This document shows positions 7,972 to 16,268 of a stretch of 64,000 bases of DNA, in pieces. Position numbers and translations under genes: made by a program. Within the stretch, counting starts at the first letter, position 1. Each line of letters opens with the position of its first letter. The notes beneath the pieces are model-generated. The model saw only the letters and a program-made list of their open reading frames with translations, had not been told where the DNA came from and ran no database searches. This DNA is from JBPCQA01 sp050998615 (GTDB taxonomy: Bacteria; Actinomycetota; Actinomycetes; Propionibacteriales; Nocardioidaceae): assembly GCA_050998615.1 (NCBI GenBank), contig JBPCQA010000036.1, positions 55,318 to 119,317 on the forward strand, written 5' to 3'.

Positions 7972-10900
7972 ATGTCGAGGCCGCAGGGTGTCGAGTCCTT
8001 CGTGCACCTGCATGTGCACACCGAGTTCTCGATGCTGGACGGTGCCGCCCGGATCGCGGAGCTGCTCGACGAGACGGCCCGGCTCGAGATGCCGGCGCTC
8101 GCGATGACCGACCACGGCAACATGTTCGGATCGTTCGAGTTCTACCAGGCCGCCAAAGCGCGTGGCGTCAAGCCGATCATCGGCATCGAGGCCTACCTGA
8201 CACCTGGCACGAGCCGGTTCGAGCGGCGCCGCGTCCGGTGGGGCAACGGCGGCAGCGACGACGTGTCCGGCGGCGGTGCGTACACCCACCTCACCATGCT
8301 TGCGGAGACGACCGAGGGCATGCACAACCTGTTCCGGCTTTCGTCGCTGGCATCGATGGAGGGGCAGTTTTACAGACCGCGGATGGACCGGGAGCTGCTC
8401 CAGCGCTACGCCACCGGGATCATCGCGACGACCGGCTGCCCGTCTGGCGAAGTGCAGACCCTGATGAGGCTCGGCCGGTACCCCGACGCGCGGGCGGCCG
8501 CGGCCGACTATCGCGACATTTTCGGCGCGGCCAACTACTTCGTGGAGCTGATGGACCACGGTTTGTCCATCGAGGCAAGAGTCCGCGAAGACCTGCTCAG
8601 GCTCGCGGCGGACCTGCGGCTGCCGCTGGTGGCGACCAACGATCTGCACTACACCACACCTGGCGATGCCGTCGGTCACGAAGCTCTGCTCTGTGTCCAG
8701 TCGGGCTCCACGATCAACGACCCGGACCGATTCAGGCTCGAGGGAGACGGTTACTACCTCAAGACGCCCGCGGAGATGCGCCACATCTGGCGCGAGTTGC
8801 CGCAGGCCTGCGACAACACTTTGCTGATCTCCGAACGCTGCGACATGTCGTTTGCCGAGGGACGCAGCCTGATGCCCCATTTCCCGGTCCCCGCAGGGGA
8901 GACCGAAGAGACGTGGTTCGTGAAAGAGGTCGAAGCCGGGTTGCAGCGGCGTTATCCCGGTGGCATCACAGCGCAGGTGCGCGCCCGAGCTGATCGCGAG
9001 GCCAAGACGATTCTCGCGATGGGCTTCCCCGGCTACTTCCTGGTGGTGGCCGACTTCATCACCTGGGCCAAGCAACAGGGCATCCGGGTGGGTCCGGGTC
9101 GCGGCTCGGTGACTGGCGCGATCGTCGCGTACGCCATGGGAATCACCGAGCTCGACCCACTGGAACACGGATTGCTCTTCGAGCGGTTCCTCAATCCAGA
9201 ACGAGTCTCGATGCCTGACATCGACATCGACTTCGACGAGCGTCGTCGCGGTGAGGTCATCCGCTACTGCACGGACAAGTACGGCGAAGACCGAGTGGCG
9301 CAGATCGTCACCTATGGCACCATCAAGGCCAAGCAGGCCATCAAGGATTCCTCCCGGGTGCTGGGATACCCGTTCGCGATGGGCGAACGCATCACCAAGG
9401 CGATGCCCCCTCCCGTGATGGGCAAGGACATCCCGCTGCATGGGATCTTCGACCCGCAGCACAAGCGCTTCGGTGAGGCCGGCGAGTTCCGCTCGCTGTA
9501 CGAAAGCGACCCGGATGTCGCGAAGATCACCGACACGGCGAGGAAGCTTGAGAACCTCAAACGGCAATGGGGTGTGCACGCCGCCGGGGTCATCATGTCC
9601 AGCGAGCCGTTGATCGACGTGATCCCGATCCTGCGTCGTGAGCAAGACGGGGCAACGATCACCCAGTTCGACTATCCATCGTGTGAGGCGCTCGGTCTTC
9701 TCAAGATGGACTTTCTGGGACTGCGCAACCTCACCGTGCTCGACGATGCGTTGGCCAACATCGTCGGCAACGGCGGTCACCTCATCGACCTCGACGCCCT
9801 CACTCTGGACGACGCCAAAACCTACGACCTGCTCAGCCGCGGTGACACGCTGGGCGTCTTCCAGCTCGACGGGGGGCCGATGCGACAATTGCTGAGGCAA
9901 CTGCGCCCGGACTGCTTCGAAGACATCGCCGCGGTGCTCGCGCTATATCGACCCGGACCGATGGGCGCCAACAGTCACACCAACTACGCCTTACGCAAGA
10001 ACGGCAAGCAGGAGATCGGCGCAATCCATCCGGAGCTTGCCGAGCCGCTGCGCGAGATCCTCGAGCCGACGTACGGCCTGATCATCTATCAAGAGCAAGT
10101 GATGGAGATCCCGCAAAAACTCGCCGGCTACTCTCTTGGCAAGGCCGACCTGCTCCGGCGAGCGATGAGCAAGAAGAAGCGCGCGGAGCTCGACGCGGCG
10201 TTCGAGAGCTTCAGTGACGGGATGCTCGCCAACGGCTACTCCGCTGGCGCCGTCAAGACGCTCTGGGACATCTTGTTGCCGTTCTCCGATTACGCGTTCA
10301 ACAAGTCACACACCGCTGGCTACGGGCTGGTGTCGTACTGGACGGCGTACCTCAAGGCCAACTATCCGGCGGAGTACATGGCGGCGCTGCTGACCAGCGT
10401 CGGGGACTCCAAAGACAAGATGGCGGTCTACCTCAACGAATGCCGCCGAATGGGCATCCAGGTGCTGCCGCCCGACGTCAACGAATCCGCGGCCAACTTC
10501 ACCCCGGTCGGGACGGACATCCGCTTCGGGTTGACCGCCATCCGCAATGTGGGCAGCAACGTCGTCAGCGGGTTGATCGAGGCTCGTCAGTCGAGCGGCA
10601 GGTTCACCGACTTCGCAGACTTCATGGCGAAAGTCCCGGTGGCACTGTGCAACAAGCGGGTGTTGGAGTCACTGTGCAAGGCTGGCGCCTTCGACTCCCT
10701 GGGTAACTCACGGCGAGCTCTCGTCGCCATTCACGAAACCGCGGCCGACCAGTATCTGGACCTGAAGCGCAACGAAGCAATCGGCCAGGACTCCTTGTTC
10801 GGAGGGCTCGCCGATGACGACTTCGCCTCGGTGTCGGTGCAGGTTCCCACGATCGAAGAGTGGGACAAGCGCACGATGCTGGCCCACGAGCGCGAGATGT

Positions 10901-11514
10901 TGGGACTGTATGTTTCCGACCACCCTCTCAACGGGCTCGAGCACGTGCTCGCGAAAGCCAGCGACACAACCATTGGGCAACTTGTCACCGACGAAGAGCG
11001 CGGCGAAGGCAGCCTGGTCACGGTGGCCGGGCTGATCACTTCGGTGATCCGCAAGACCACCAAGAAAGGTGATCTGTACGCCGTGTTCACGATCGAGGAT
11101 CTCGAGGGCGCCATCGACGTGACGGTGTTCCCGCGAGACTACCGGCTGTGCTCGACGATGCTGGTCGAAGACGCTGTGGTGTTGGTCAAGGGCAGGGTGA
11201 AGCGGGGTCGCGCTGGCGGTGCCGAGCTGATCACCTCAGACATCATGATCCCCGACTTGAGCCGGGTCGCGGCGGATGGTCCGGTGGTAATCGCGCTGCC
11301 CGCGTTGCGCGTGACACCGCCGATCGTTGAACAGCTCAAGGACGTGCTCGCCACTCATCCGGGGGTGGCGGAGGTTCACCTCAAGTTGCAGTCCGCCGGC
11401 CGGACCATGGTGATGCGGCTCGACGGCCGGCTCCGGGTCGCACCCTCGCCTGCGCTGATGGCCGACTTGAAGGCGCTGCTCGGGCCGGGCTGTCTGTCGA
11501 CCACCACCAATTGA
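7972..11514 (+). CDS. dnaE: DNA polymerase III alpha subunit
   Basis: Replicative DNA polymerase, 1180 residues. It begins with a PHP domain (HVHTEFSMLDGAARI, TDHGNMFGS). The polymerase active-site block PDIDIDFDE lies near residue 415. Further on are the beta-clamp binding region and an OB-fold near residues 985-1080. The length and complete PHP motifs point to the replicative DnaE1 rather than the mutagenic DnaE2/ImuC. ATG 7972 is preceded by AGGAGG at about ten bases. The preceding 157 bases hold no gene. Confidence 0.96.
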   Translation: MSRPQGVESFVHLHVHTEFSMLDGAARIAELLDETARLEMPALAMTDHGNMFGSFEFYQAAKARGVKPIIGIEAYLTPGTSRFERRRVRWGNGGSDDVSGGGAYTHLTMLAETTEGMHNLFRLSSLASMEGQFYRPRMDRELLQRYATGIIATTGCPSGEVQTLMRLGRYPDARAAAADYRDIFGAANYFVELMDHGLSIEARVREDLLRLAADLRLPLVATNDLHYTTPGDAVGHEALLCVQSGSTINDPDRFRLEGDGYYLKTPAEMRHIWRELPQACDNTLLISERCDMSFAEGRSLMPHFPVPAGETEETWFVKEVEAGLQRRYPGGITAQVRARADREAKTILAMGFPGYFLVVADFITWAKQQGIRVGPGRGSVTGAIVAYAMGITELDPLEHGLLFERFLNPERVSMPDIDIDFDERRRGEVIRYCTDKYGEDRVAQIVTYGTIKAKQAIKDSSRVLGYPFAMGERITKAMPPPVMGKDIPLHGIFDPQHKRFGEAGEFRSLYESDPDVAKITDTARKLENLKRQWGVHAAGVIMSSEPLIDVIPILRREQDGATITQFDYPSCEALGLLKMDFLGLRNLTVLDDALANIVGNGGHLIDLDALTLDDAKTYDLLSRGDTLGVFQLDGGPMRQLLRQLRPDCFEDIAAVLALYRPGPMGANSHTNYALRKNGKQEIGAIHPELAEPLREILEPTYGLIIYQEQVMEIPQKLAGYSLGKADLLRRAMSKKKRAELDAAFESFSDGMLANGYSAGAVKTLWDILLPFSDYAFNKSHTAGYGLVSYWTAYLKANYPAEYMAALLTSVGDSKDKMAVYLNECRRMGIQVLPPDVNESAANFTPVGTDIRFGLTAIRNVGSNVVSGLIEARQSSGRFTDFADFMAKVPVALCNKRVLESLCKAGAFDSLGNSRRALVAIHETAADQYLDLKRNEAIGQDSLFGGLADDDFASVSVQVPTIEEWDKRTMLAHEREMLGLYVSDHPLNGLEHVLAKASDTTIGQLVTDEERGEGSLVTVAGLITSVIRKTTKKGDLYAVFTIEDLEGAIDVTVFPRDYRLCSTMLVEDAVVLVKGRVKRGRAGGAELITSDIMIPDLSRVAADGPVVIALPALRVTPPIVEQLKDVLATHPGVAEVHLKLQSAGRTMVMRLDGRLRVAPSPALMADLKALLGPGCLSTTTN

Positions 11515-11580
11515 CCGCCGACACGGCCTGGACGAGGGTCCGTGACTTTAGGCTGTCTGCGCGCGCTCAAGAGCCCGATC

Positions 11581-11586
11581 TAAGAT
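11581..11586 (+). promoter_or_regulatory. predicted -10 box (TAAGAT), leaderless start
   Basis: TAAGAT lies seven bases before the GTG at 11594 and there is no Shine-Dalgarno sequence, so transcription may begin at the start codon. Confidence 0.5.
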
Positions 11587-11593
11587 CGAGCCC

Positions 11594-12175
11594 GTGGCGG
11601 ACACCGACGTACCAGGCCAGGCCGCAACTCAGGCGCTTCCTACAAGCTCGACTGCAGCCAAGGTGGGGTTCGTCGTGGCGGCCGTGGTGATTGGGGGCGT
11701 GCTTGGCGTGCCCGGCGCCTGGCTTTGGGTCCACTTCGCCAACCCGCCTTCGGCGCCGTACACACCAAACGGGGTCTACCTCGACGAGACGGGCCTGGCT
11801 CAGCAGTCCGGCATCACATTGTGGTTCATGGTGATCGGTGCCCTCGGTGGCCTCGTGGTGGGACTGATCGTTGGGTGGCTCGGCCAGCGGCATGGTTGGG
11901 TGACTGTGCTCGCTATCGTGCTGCTCTGTGGAGCCGCCAGCGTGGTGAGCGGATGGCTGGGTGGGCACGTTTTTGGGCCCGACCCGAAAGCCGAGGCGCA
12001 ACATGCGAGGCCGGGCGATCCGATCACGGCGGGGTTGAGCCTGGAGACCAAGGTCGCCTACCTCGGTTGGCCCATCGGCGGGCTGGCCGGTGGGATCGTG
12101 ACGATCTCCGGGTGGAAGAAACCGCAACATATGCCACCGGCGCGTCCGGTGTCGGGTAGTTTCCCAGCCTCCTAG
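11594..12175 (+). CDS. small membrane protein of unknown function
   Basis: 193 residues with four clear hydrophobic segments (about 25-48, 75-98, 105-125, 150-172). A short Thr/Ser/Ala-rich cytoplasmic N-terminus precedes them, and the extracellular loop after the first segment reads PPSAPYTPNGVYLDETGL. It resembles the small actinobacterial membrane proteins often found downstream of dnaE, possibly DUF2567-like, but I cannot assign a family with certainty. No catalytic motif is visible. Confidence 0.7.
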   Translation: MADTDVPGQAATQALPTSSTAAKVGFVVAAVVIGGVLGVPGAWLWVHFANPPSAPYTPNGVYLDETGLAQQSGITLWFMVIGALGGLVVGLIVGWLGQRHGWVTVLAIVLLCGAASVVSGWLGGHVFGPDPKAEAQHARPGDPITAGLSLETKVAYLGWPIGGLAGGIVTISGWKKPQHMPPARPVSGSFPAS

Positions 12176-12313
12176 TCGTTCAGCGCGAGGTTCAGGGCAG
12201 GTCCACAGGCCGCTGAGGCGTTGCCGGCCGGGGCCGTCTTCTACGCGGGCATCGACCTCGACCCATCGGCATCGCAGACTGCTCCAGCGACCAGGCCGTG
12301 GCTGTGGCTGTGG

Positions 12314-12991
12314 TCAGTTTGGGCACCATTGGGTGCGAGCCATCATCGTGGCGGGCAGCGACGGGATGGCGTGGATGGCTCGGAGCTCGGCGCGCATCAG
12401 CGCGATGCCGAGGCTGAGCCGGCTGGCAACGTCTGGGCATTCCAGCAGACTCTGTCGATCGGCGAGGTTCACCATTAGTGACGCGGCAAGCGTGTAGGAC
12501 AGGTCGATTGGGTCGCGTGGCGCCTCACCTGCCAAGATGTCGTCACCACGCAACTCCTCGATCGTGTCGCGGTATACCTCGAACAGCTCCACAGCAGTGC
12601 GGGCCGCCTCACCTGCGTCGCCTGTCTGCGTCCCGGCACCGTCGGCTAGCCATTCGACATCGGCACACAAATAGTCCTGTGATGGGTCCAGCCGTTCGAC
12701 ATGGAAGCGCCGTCGGCCTACCGCAATGATCTCGAACGTGCCGTCGGGGTTGGCGGTCACCTCCGTGACCAGTGCCGCGCAGCCAGTGCGTTGAATGGTG
12801 TGGACGCCGCGGTCACCGGCCTCATAGCCGACGTTGATGGCGACGACGCCGAACTCTCGGTCGGCATCGGGCGGCAACGCGATCAAGTCCCGGACCAGGG
12901 AGCGGTAGCGGTCTTCGAAGATGTGGAGAGGCATCACCACGCCGGGGAACAGCACAGTGTTGAGCGGAAACAGCGGCAACGGGTTGCTCAC
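12314..12991 (-). CDS. LON substrate-binding domain protein
   Basis: 225-residue stand-alone LON N-terminal domain (PF02190 type), without the ATPase or protease parts of Lon. The start PLFPLNTVLFPGVVMPLHIFEDRYR is diagnostic. Its role in bacteria is not firmly known; it may bind unfolded proteins. GTG at 12991 is supported by a TAGGTT box exactly six bases upstream. The downstream tail (residues 130-225) is helical and matches the LON bundle. Confidence 0.88.
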   Translation of the reverse strand: MSNPLPLFPLNTVLFPGVVMPLHIFEDRYRSLVRDLIALPPDADREFGVVAINVGYEAGDRGVHTIQRTGCAALVTEVTANPDGTFEIIAVGRRRFHVERLDPSQDYLCADVEWLADGAGTQTGDAGEAARTAVELFEVYRDTIEELRGDDILAGEAPRDPIDLSYTLAASLMVNLADRQSLLECPDVASRLSLGIALMRAELRAIHAIPSLPATMMARTQWCPN

Positions 12992-12997
12992 GGCTCG

Positions 12998-13003
12998 AAC
13001 CTA
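12998..13003 (-). promoter_or_regulatory. predicted -10 box (TAGGTT), leaderless start of the LON gene
   Basis: On the minus strand TAGGTT is followed by six bases and then the GTG at 12991; no Shine-Dalgarno is seen. Confidence 0.6.
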
Positions 13004-13108
13004 ACATCTCGGATCGCCTGCACCTGGTTGTCGAGGCGTACGCCGGCCGGCTCTCGCGTTGTTGCCGGTAACGGGAGCCGAGGCTCCGGTCGGTGCGTCA
13101 AACGAACC

Positions 13109-13531
13109 ATGAGGCTTTTCACCTCGGCAAGCGTTGCCGGGTACGTCGTCTTGCTCGCCGCGGCATGCGGTTCGCCGCCGGGGTCAGTGCAGTTACCGCC
13201 GCGTACGCCGGAGCCCGCCACCTCGGCGACTTCCGTGGTGCTGCAGCGCAGTGGCGGCCTCAAGCCGGTCGAGTTGACCAGGGTGTTCGCGACTAACCGG
13301 CCACCCCCTCATGGGTACAACCGGCGAGACGTCGTACACGTGCTCAAGGCCGCCTCCGCGCCCGAGATCCACCGATTGCCGATGACGCCGCGGCCGTCGG
13401 GCTCGTGCTGTGACCATTACACATACACACTGACGATCACTTGGGCCGACGGCGTTGGCCTCAGCTTCCGGGCCATCGACGGATTCGACCATGCTCCAGC
13501 CTTGGCGAAGGTGTTGAAGCTTGCCTGGTAG
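13109..13531 (+). CDS. putative secreted lipoprotein, unknown function
   Basis: 140 residues. The N-terminus is a lipoprotein signal peptide (RLFTSASVAGYVVLLAAAC, lipobox LAAAC at residue 20), followed by a Pro/Ser/Thr-rich linker and a ~95-residue domain ending in TITWADGVGLSFRAIDGFDH. A CC pair is present near residue 110. I do not recognise the domain. The ATG at 13109 was chosen because it starts a complete signal peptide; the open frame upstream is antisense to the LON gene. Confidence 0.7.
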   Translation: MRLFTSASVAGYVVLLAAACGSPPGSVQLPPRTPEPATSATSVVLQRSGGLKPVELTRVFATNRPPPHGYNRRDVVHVLKAASAPEIHRLPMTPRPSGSCCDHYTYTLTITWADGVGLSFRAIDGFDHAPALAKVLKLAW

Positions 13532-13564
13532 CACTGGCAATTGGTCTACCAAATCACCCGACAC

Positions 13565-13570
13565 TAGGCT
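13565..13570 (+). promoter_or_regulatory. predicted -10 box (TAGGCT), leaderless start of priA
   Basis: TAGGCT, six bases, then GTG 13577; no ribosome binding site is visible. Confidence 0.6.
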
Positions 13571-13576
13571 GACGCC

Positions 13577-14344
13577 GTGTCGCGTCCAGGCGAAGCTCAA
13601 GGGCTTGAACTGCTGCCTGCCGTCGATGTTGCTGGAGGTCGAGCCGTGTGGGCCGCACCGGGGGCGACGGTCGAAGACCGGCTCTTCGCTGATGCCCTAG
13701 ACCTGGTGCTGAGGTGGCAGTCAGGGGGAGCAACCTGGGTGCACCTTGTCGATCTCGACAGGGCTTTCGGCCGTGGCGAAAACAGCGAACTCCTCCACCA
13801 CATCATCGCGCGCCTGGATATCGACGTCGAGTTGTCCGGCGGCATTCGCGACCACGATTCGCTCGCGGCGGCGCTGGATACGGGCTGTCGCCGTGCAGTC
13901 ATCGCCGCGTCCGCATTGGCAGACCCGGCTTGGTGCACGCAAGCCATCCGCGAGCACGGTGACCGGGTAGCACTCGGCCTGGATGTGCGAGGTACGACGT
14001 TAGCGCCCCGAGGCACCACCCAGGATGGGGGCGATCTCTCCGCCGTGTTGGAGCGTTTGGAAGCTGTCGGTTGCGCGCGCTACGTGGTGACCGATGTTGC
14101 GAGGGACGGAAAGCTCCACGGTCCCAATCTGGCGTTGTTGCGCGACGTCTGCGACCGAACCACCACCCCGGTGATCGCATCGGGCGGGGTGTCTACTCTC
14201 GAGGACCTGCGTGCCCTGTCGGGCTTGGCGCCGGTCGGTGTCGAGGGGGCGATTGTCGGCGCCGCCTTGCATACCGGGGCATTCAGCATCGAGGCCGCCC
14301 TCGCCGCAGTAGCGAACGAGGCCACCGGCCCAATCGTTCGCTAG
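13577..14344 (+). CDS. priA: divergent PriA/HisA-type phosphoribosyl isomerase
   Basis: (beta/alpha)8 isomerase of the HisA/PriA family, which serves histidine synthesis (ProFAR isomerase) and, in actinobacteria lacking trpF, also tryptophan synthesis (PRA isomerase). The catalytic pair is kept: Asp17 in LLPAVDV and Asp ~173 in VVTDVARDG; VHLVDLDRAFGRG, ELSGGIRD and VIASGGVS also fit. Two PriA substrate residues are altered: the Arg after PAVDV (Arg19 in Mycobacterium PriA, in AVRLVQG) is Trp25 here (AVWAAPG), and the GRGW loop that supplies Trp145 reads APRGTTQDGG. No other his gene is nearby and trpCBA follow within 3 kb, so a specialised role is possible. Activity is not certain. Confidence 0.8.
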   Translation: MSRPGEAQGLELLPAVDVAGGRAVWAAPGATVEDRLFADALDLVLRWQSGGATWVHLVDLDRAFGRGENSELLHHIIARLDIDVELSGGIRDHDSLAAALDTGCRRAVIAASALADPAWCTQAIREHGDRVALGLDVRGTTLAPRGTTQDGGDLSAVLERLEAVGCARYVVTDVARDGKLHGPNLALLRDVCDRTTTPVIASGGVSTLEDLRALSGLAPVGVEGAIVGAALHTGAFSIEAALAAVANEATGPIVR

Positions 14345-14431
14345 GTCGCTACGCCGCCGCTGGGCCGGACAAGTCGCCCGCCCACCCACGCCATGGTCAG
14401 GTCCCAGCTGGCCAGCTCGAGCTGTAATGAC

Positions 14432-14474
14432 GGTGGTTGAGGAGGCCGATTCGCGGCCGTCTCGAAACCACACC
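14432..14474. repeat. palindromic repeat A copy
   Basis: GGTGGTTGAGGAGGCCG, a short centre, then CGGCCGTCTCGAAACCACACC. The halves are imperfect inverted complements. The same pattern recurs at 26367, 31640, 37036, 39115, 48554 (half) and 52205. Confidence 0.85.
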
Positions 14475-14493
14475 CTTGCCAGCACCCTGGGCG

Positions 14494-14542
14494 CCAAGAT
14501 GAGACGCTCAGCCGGTCCCGGCAAGCTCAGCGTCGGGACTTG
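14494..14542. repeat. palindromic repeat B copy
   Basis: CCAAGATGAGACGCTCAGCC, short centre, GCAAGCTCAGCGTCGGGACT. The same element recurs at 26439, 26504 and, in the opposite orientation, at 42043. Confidence 0.85.
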
Positions 14543-14575
14543 CGCTCTGGCCAGATGGCCCCGGCGCCACGTCCT

Positions 14576-14643
14576 TCACCCTTGCCGTCCCGTCACCCTT
14601 GCCGTCCCGTCACCCTTGCCGTCCCGTCACCCTTGCCGTCCCG
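14576..14643. repeat. 17-bp tandem repeat, four perfect units
   Basis: TCACCCTTGCCGTCCCG is repeated four times without spacers. It lies just beyond the 3' end of the TIGR03085 gene. Confidence 0.95.
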
Positions 14644-14661
14644 CGCCTCTGCGGGGCGCCC

Positions 14662-15339
14662 TCAAAAGCCGAAAGTCGCCTGTTGCACAAGCTCGATGCT
14701 CTCCGGCGGACCCGAGAAGTCGACGGCAGCGACGGTGCCCCGACCGTAAGCGAACAGTGCCAGCTCGCTCGGCTTGCCCTTGATAATGGCGGACTCGGAC
14801 TTGCCCCTGGTCGGGACCGTCGATTCGCCCGAGCCACTGCGTTCGAGGCGGACGCCCACCGGGGCCTTGCGCATCAGACCCCTGGCGAAGAACTTCAACC
14901 TGCTCCAGATCTCGTCTTCAACCCAGCCTGGCAGTTGGCGCGCGTTCCATTCGGGCATCGCGCGATGCACATCCTCATGGTGGATGAAGAACTCCAACGT
15001 GTTGGCTTGCCGGTCCGTAAACTCGGTGCCGAAGACGGACAGCCTGGGCGGTCCACCCCTGATCTGATTGACGAGGGTGGAGTAGTCGTGCTCTGCCACC
15101 AGCTCGTTGACAGCCTCTTCGCCGACCTTGGGGCGAACCACCTTCAAGAAGCCCAGTGGGGTGCCCTCTCGAGCCGCCAGGTGGGCGACGAGGTGGTGGG
15201 TGTCCCAGTCTCCGCTGAGCGTGTGCGCTGACGGACCCACGACGTCGAAGAGGTCGCATAGTTGCGCCCGCTCCACCTGCGAAACAGGAGCCGAGCCGGC
15301 CGAATGGTCCGAGTCGTAGGTGTGCGCTGAGTCGCCCAT
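14662..15339 (-). CDS. TIGR03085-family protein (mycothiol-dependent-enzyme-like)
   Basis: Member of the TIGR03085 family, related to the metal-binding N-terminal domain of mycothiol-dependent maleylpyruvate isomerase (DinB-like four-helix fold). The block NTLEFFIHHEDVHRA is the family hallmark and holds the putative metal ligands; DWDTHHLVAHLAARE is the first helix motif. In many actinobacteria this gene lies inside the his/trp region, as here. The exact reaction is unknown. ATG 15339 is supported by a TACGCT box seven bases upstream. Confidence 0.87.
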   Translation of the reverse strand: MGDSAHTYDSDHSAGSAPVSQVERAQLCDLFDVVGPSAHTLSGDWDTHHLVAHLAAREGTPLGFLKVVRPKVGEEAVNELVAEHDYSTLVNQIRGGPPRLSVFGTEFTDRQANTLEFFIHHEDVHRAMPEWNARQLPGWVEDEIWSRLKFFARGLMRKAPVGVRLERSGSGESTVPTRGKSESAIIKGKPSELALFAYGRGTVAAVDFSGPPESIELVQQATFGF

Positions 15340-15346
15340 GCCGTCC

Positions 15347-15352
15347 AGCGTA
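15347..15352 (-). promoter_or_regulatory. predicted -10 box (TACGCT), leaderless start of the TIGR03085 gene
   Basis: On the minus strand TACGCT is followed by seven bases and the ATG at 15339. Confidence 0.5.
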
Positions 15353-15433
15353 CGGCGACCCTCGCTACCGAACCGGCACCCACCTGCCACGGGCGCCCAA
15401 TCCGGCTAGGCGAATGGTCGGCACAATAGGCGG

Positions 15434-16027
15434 ATGCGGAGTTCGAGCAACCGAGCCTATGGGGTGACGCTCGTCACCGGCCTGCTCGCCGCCACCGGGG
15501 TGACCGTCGGTGTCTCCAAGGCGTGGGCCTCGGCAACCGCAACCATCCAGGGTCTGCCCATCCTGCATGCCACGGTCTCCGGCGCAGAGTTGGCGCCGCT
15601 CGCCGGGGCTCTCGGTGTGGTGTTGCTTGCGTCGTTCGGTGCCGTGATCGCCACTCGTGGCCTGGTGCGCCGTGGCCTGGGCGTGCTGATCGTGGCCGCC
15701 GCCGTGGTCGTACTCGTCTCCGCGGTGCACCCCGGCGCCGCGCATGACGCGCTCGAGGCGGGGTTGTCCGCCAAGGGCCTGTCGGGCGGCGACGGGTTCG
15801 AGACCCAGTCGGTCGGATGGCGTTGGCTGGTCCTCGCTGCCTCGGTGCTGTGCGTGCTGGCTGGCGGCGCGGTGGCGGCGTACGGCGATCAGTGGGCCAC
15901 CATGGGCAGCCGGTACGACGCCCCGAGCGCCGACGAACCCCCGGCCCCTAATCCCGACGACGAGCTCAGTGAGGCCGAGGCCTGGCGGGCCATCGATCGA
16001 GGACAAGACCCCACGCAAAGCCGGTGA
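15434..16027 (+). CDS. Trp-region conserved membrane protein (TIGR02234 family)
   Basis: 197 residues with four transmembrane segments, of the TIGR02234 family that sits between trpE and trpC in actinobacteria. The first helix (YGVTLVTGLLAATGVTVGVSKA), the SGAELAPLAGALGVVLLA block and the acidic tail fit. Function unknown. Here trpE is absent, so this gene opens the preserved part of the trp cluster and probably starts its transcription unit (TIGR02234-HGG-trpC-trpB-trpA). Confidence 0.88.
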   Translation: MRSSSNRAYGVTLVTGLLAATGVTVGVSKAWASATATIQGLPILHATVSGAELAPLAGALGVVLLASFGAVIATRGLVRRGLGVLIVAAAVVVLVSAVHPGAAHDALEAGLSAKGLSGGDGFETQSVGWRWLVLAASVLCVLAGGAVAAYGDQWATMGSRYDAPSADEPPAPNPDDELSEAEAWRAIDRGQDPTQSR

Positions 16028-16074
16028 CCCCTGCACGTCACAATAGGTGCACGACGAGAGGAGACGCAGTCCCT

Positions 16075-16266
16075 ATGGCCTACAGTCATCACGGTTCAAC
16101 CCCCGCCGCGTGGACCGCCGTATGCATCGCTCTCCTTGCGTTCGTGGTGGGCGGGGTTGGTCTGGTCATCGGCAGTTGGCTGACGTTTTGGATCGCCGTA
16201 GGGATTTTCGTGTTGTCCGGCGTTGTCGGCAAGGTCATGCAGGCGATGGGGATGGGTGCACACTAA
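16075..16266 (+). CDS. HGG-type small membrane protein (DUF6704-like)
   Basis: 63 residues: MAYSHHGSTPAAWTAV followed by two transmembrane helices and a short VMQAMGMG tail. Small proteins with an HG(G/S)TPAAWTAV start are found directly before trpC in many actinobacteria; their function is not known. A good ribosome binding site (GAGAGGAG, 16056-16063) supports ATG 16075. It ends two bases before trpC starts, so it is co-transcribed with it. Confidence 0.85.
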   Translation: MAYSHHGSTPAAWTAVCIALLAFVVGGVGLVIGSWLTFWIAVGIFVLSGVVGKVMQAMGMGAH

Positions 16267-16268
16267 CG

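Larger units (their letters stand above)
14345..14661. other. gene-free interval filled with repeats
   Basis: No gene between priA and the convergent TIGR03085 gene. It holds one copy of repeat A, one of repeat B and a four-unit 17-bp tandem repeat, listed separately. No remnant of hisF, hisI or trpE could be recognised here. Confidence 0.8.

Noticed and set aside
7963..9900. 645-codon minus-strand frame within dnaE
   Set aside because: Antisense shadow of PHP and polymerase domains; composition unlike a real protein.
14576..14643. Possible CRISPR array
   Set aside because: The 17-bp units are directly adjacent, with no spacers and no cas genes.
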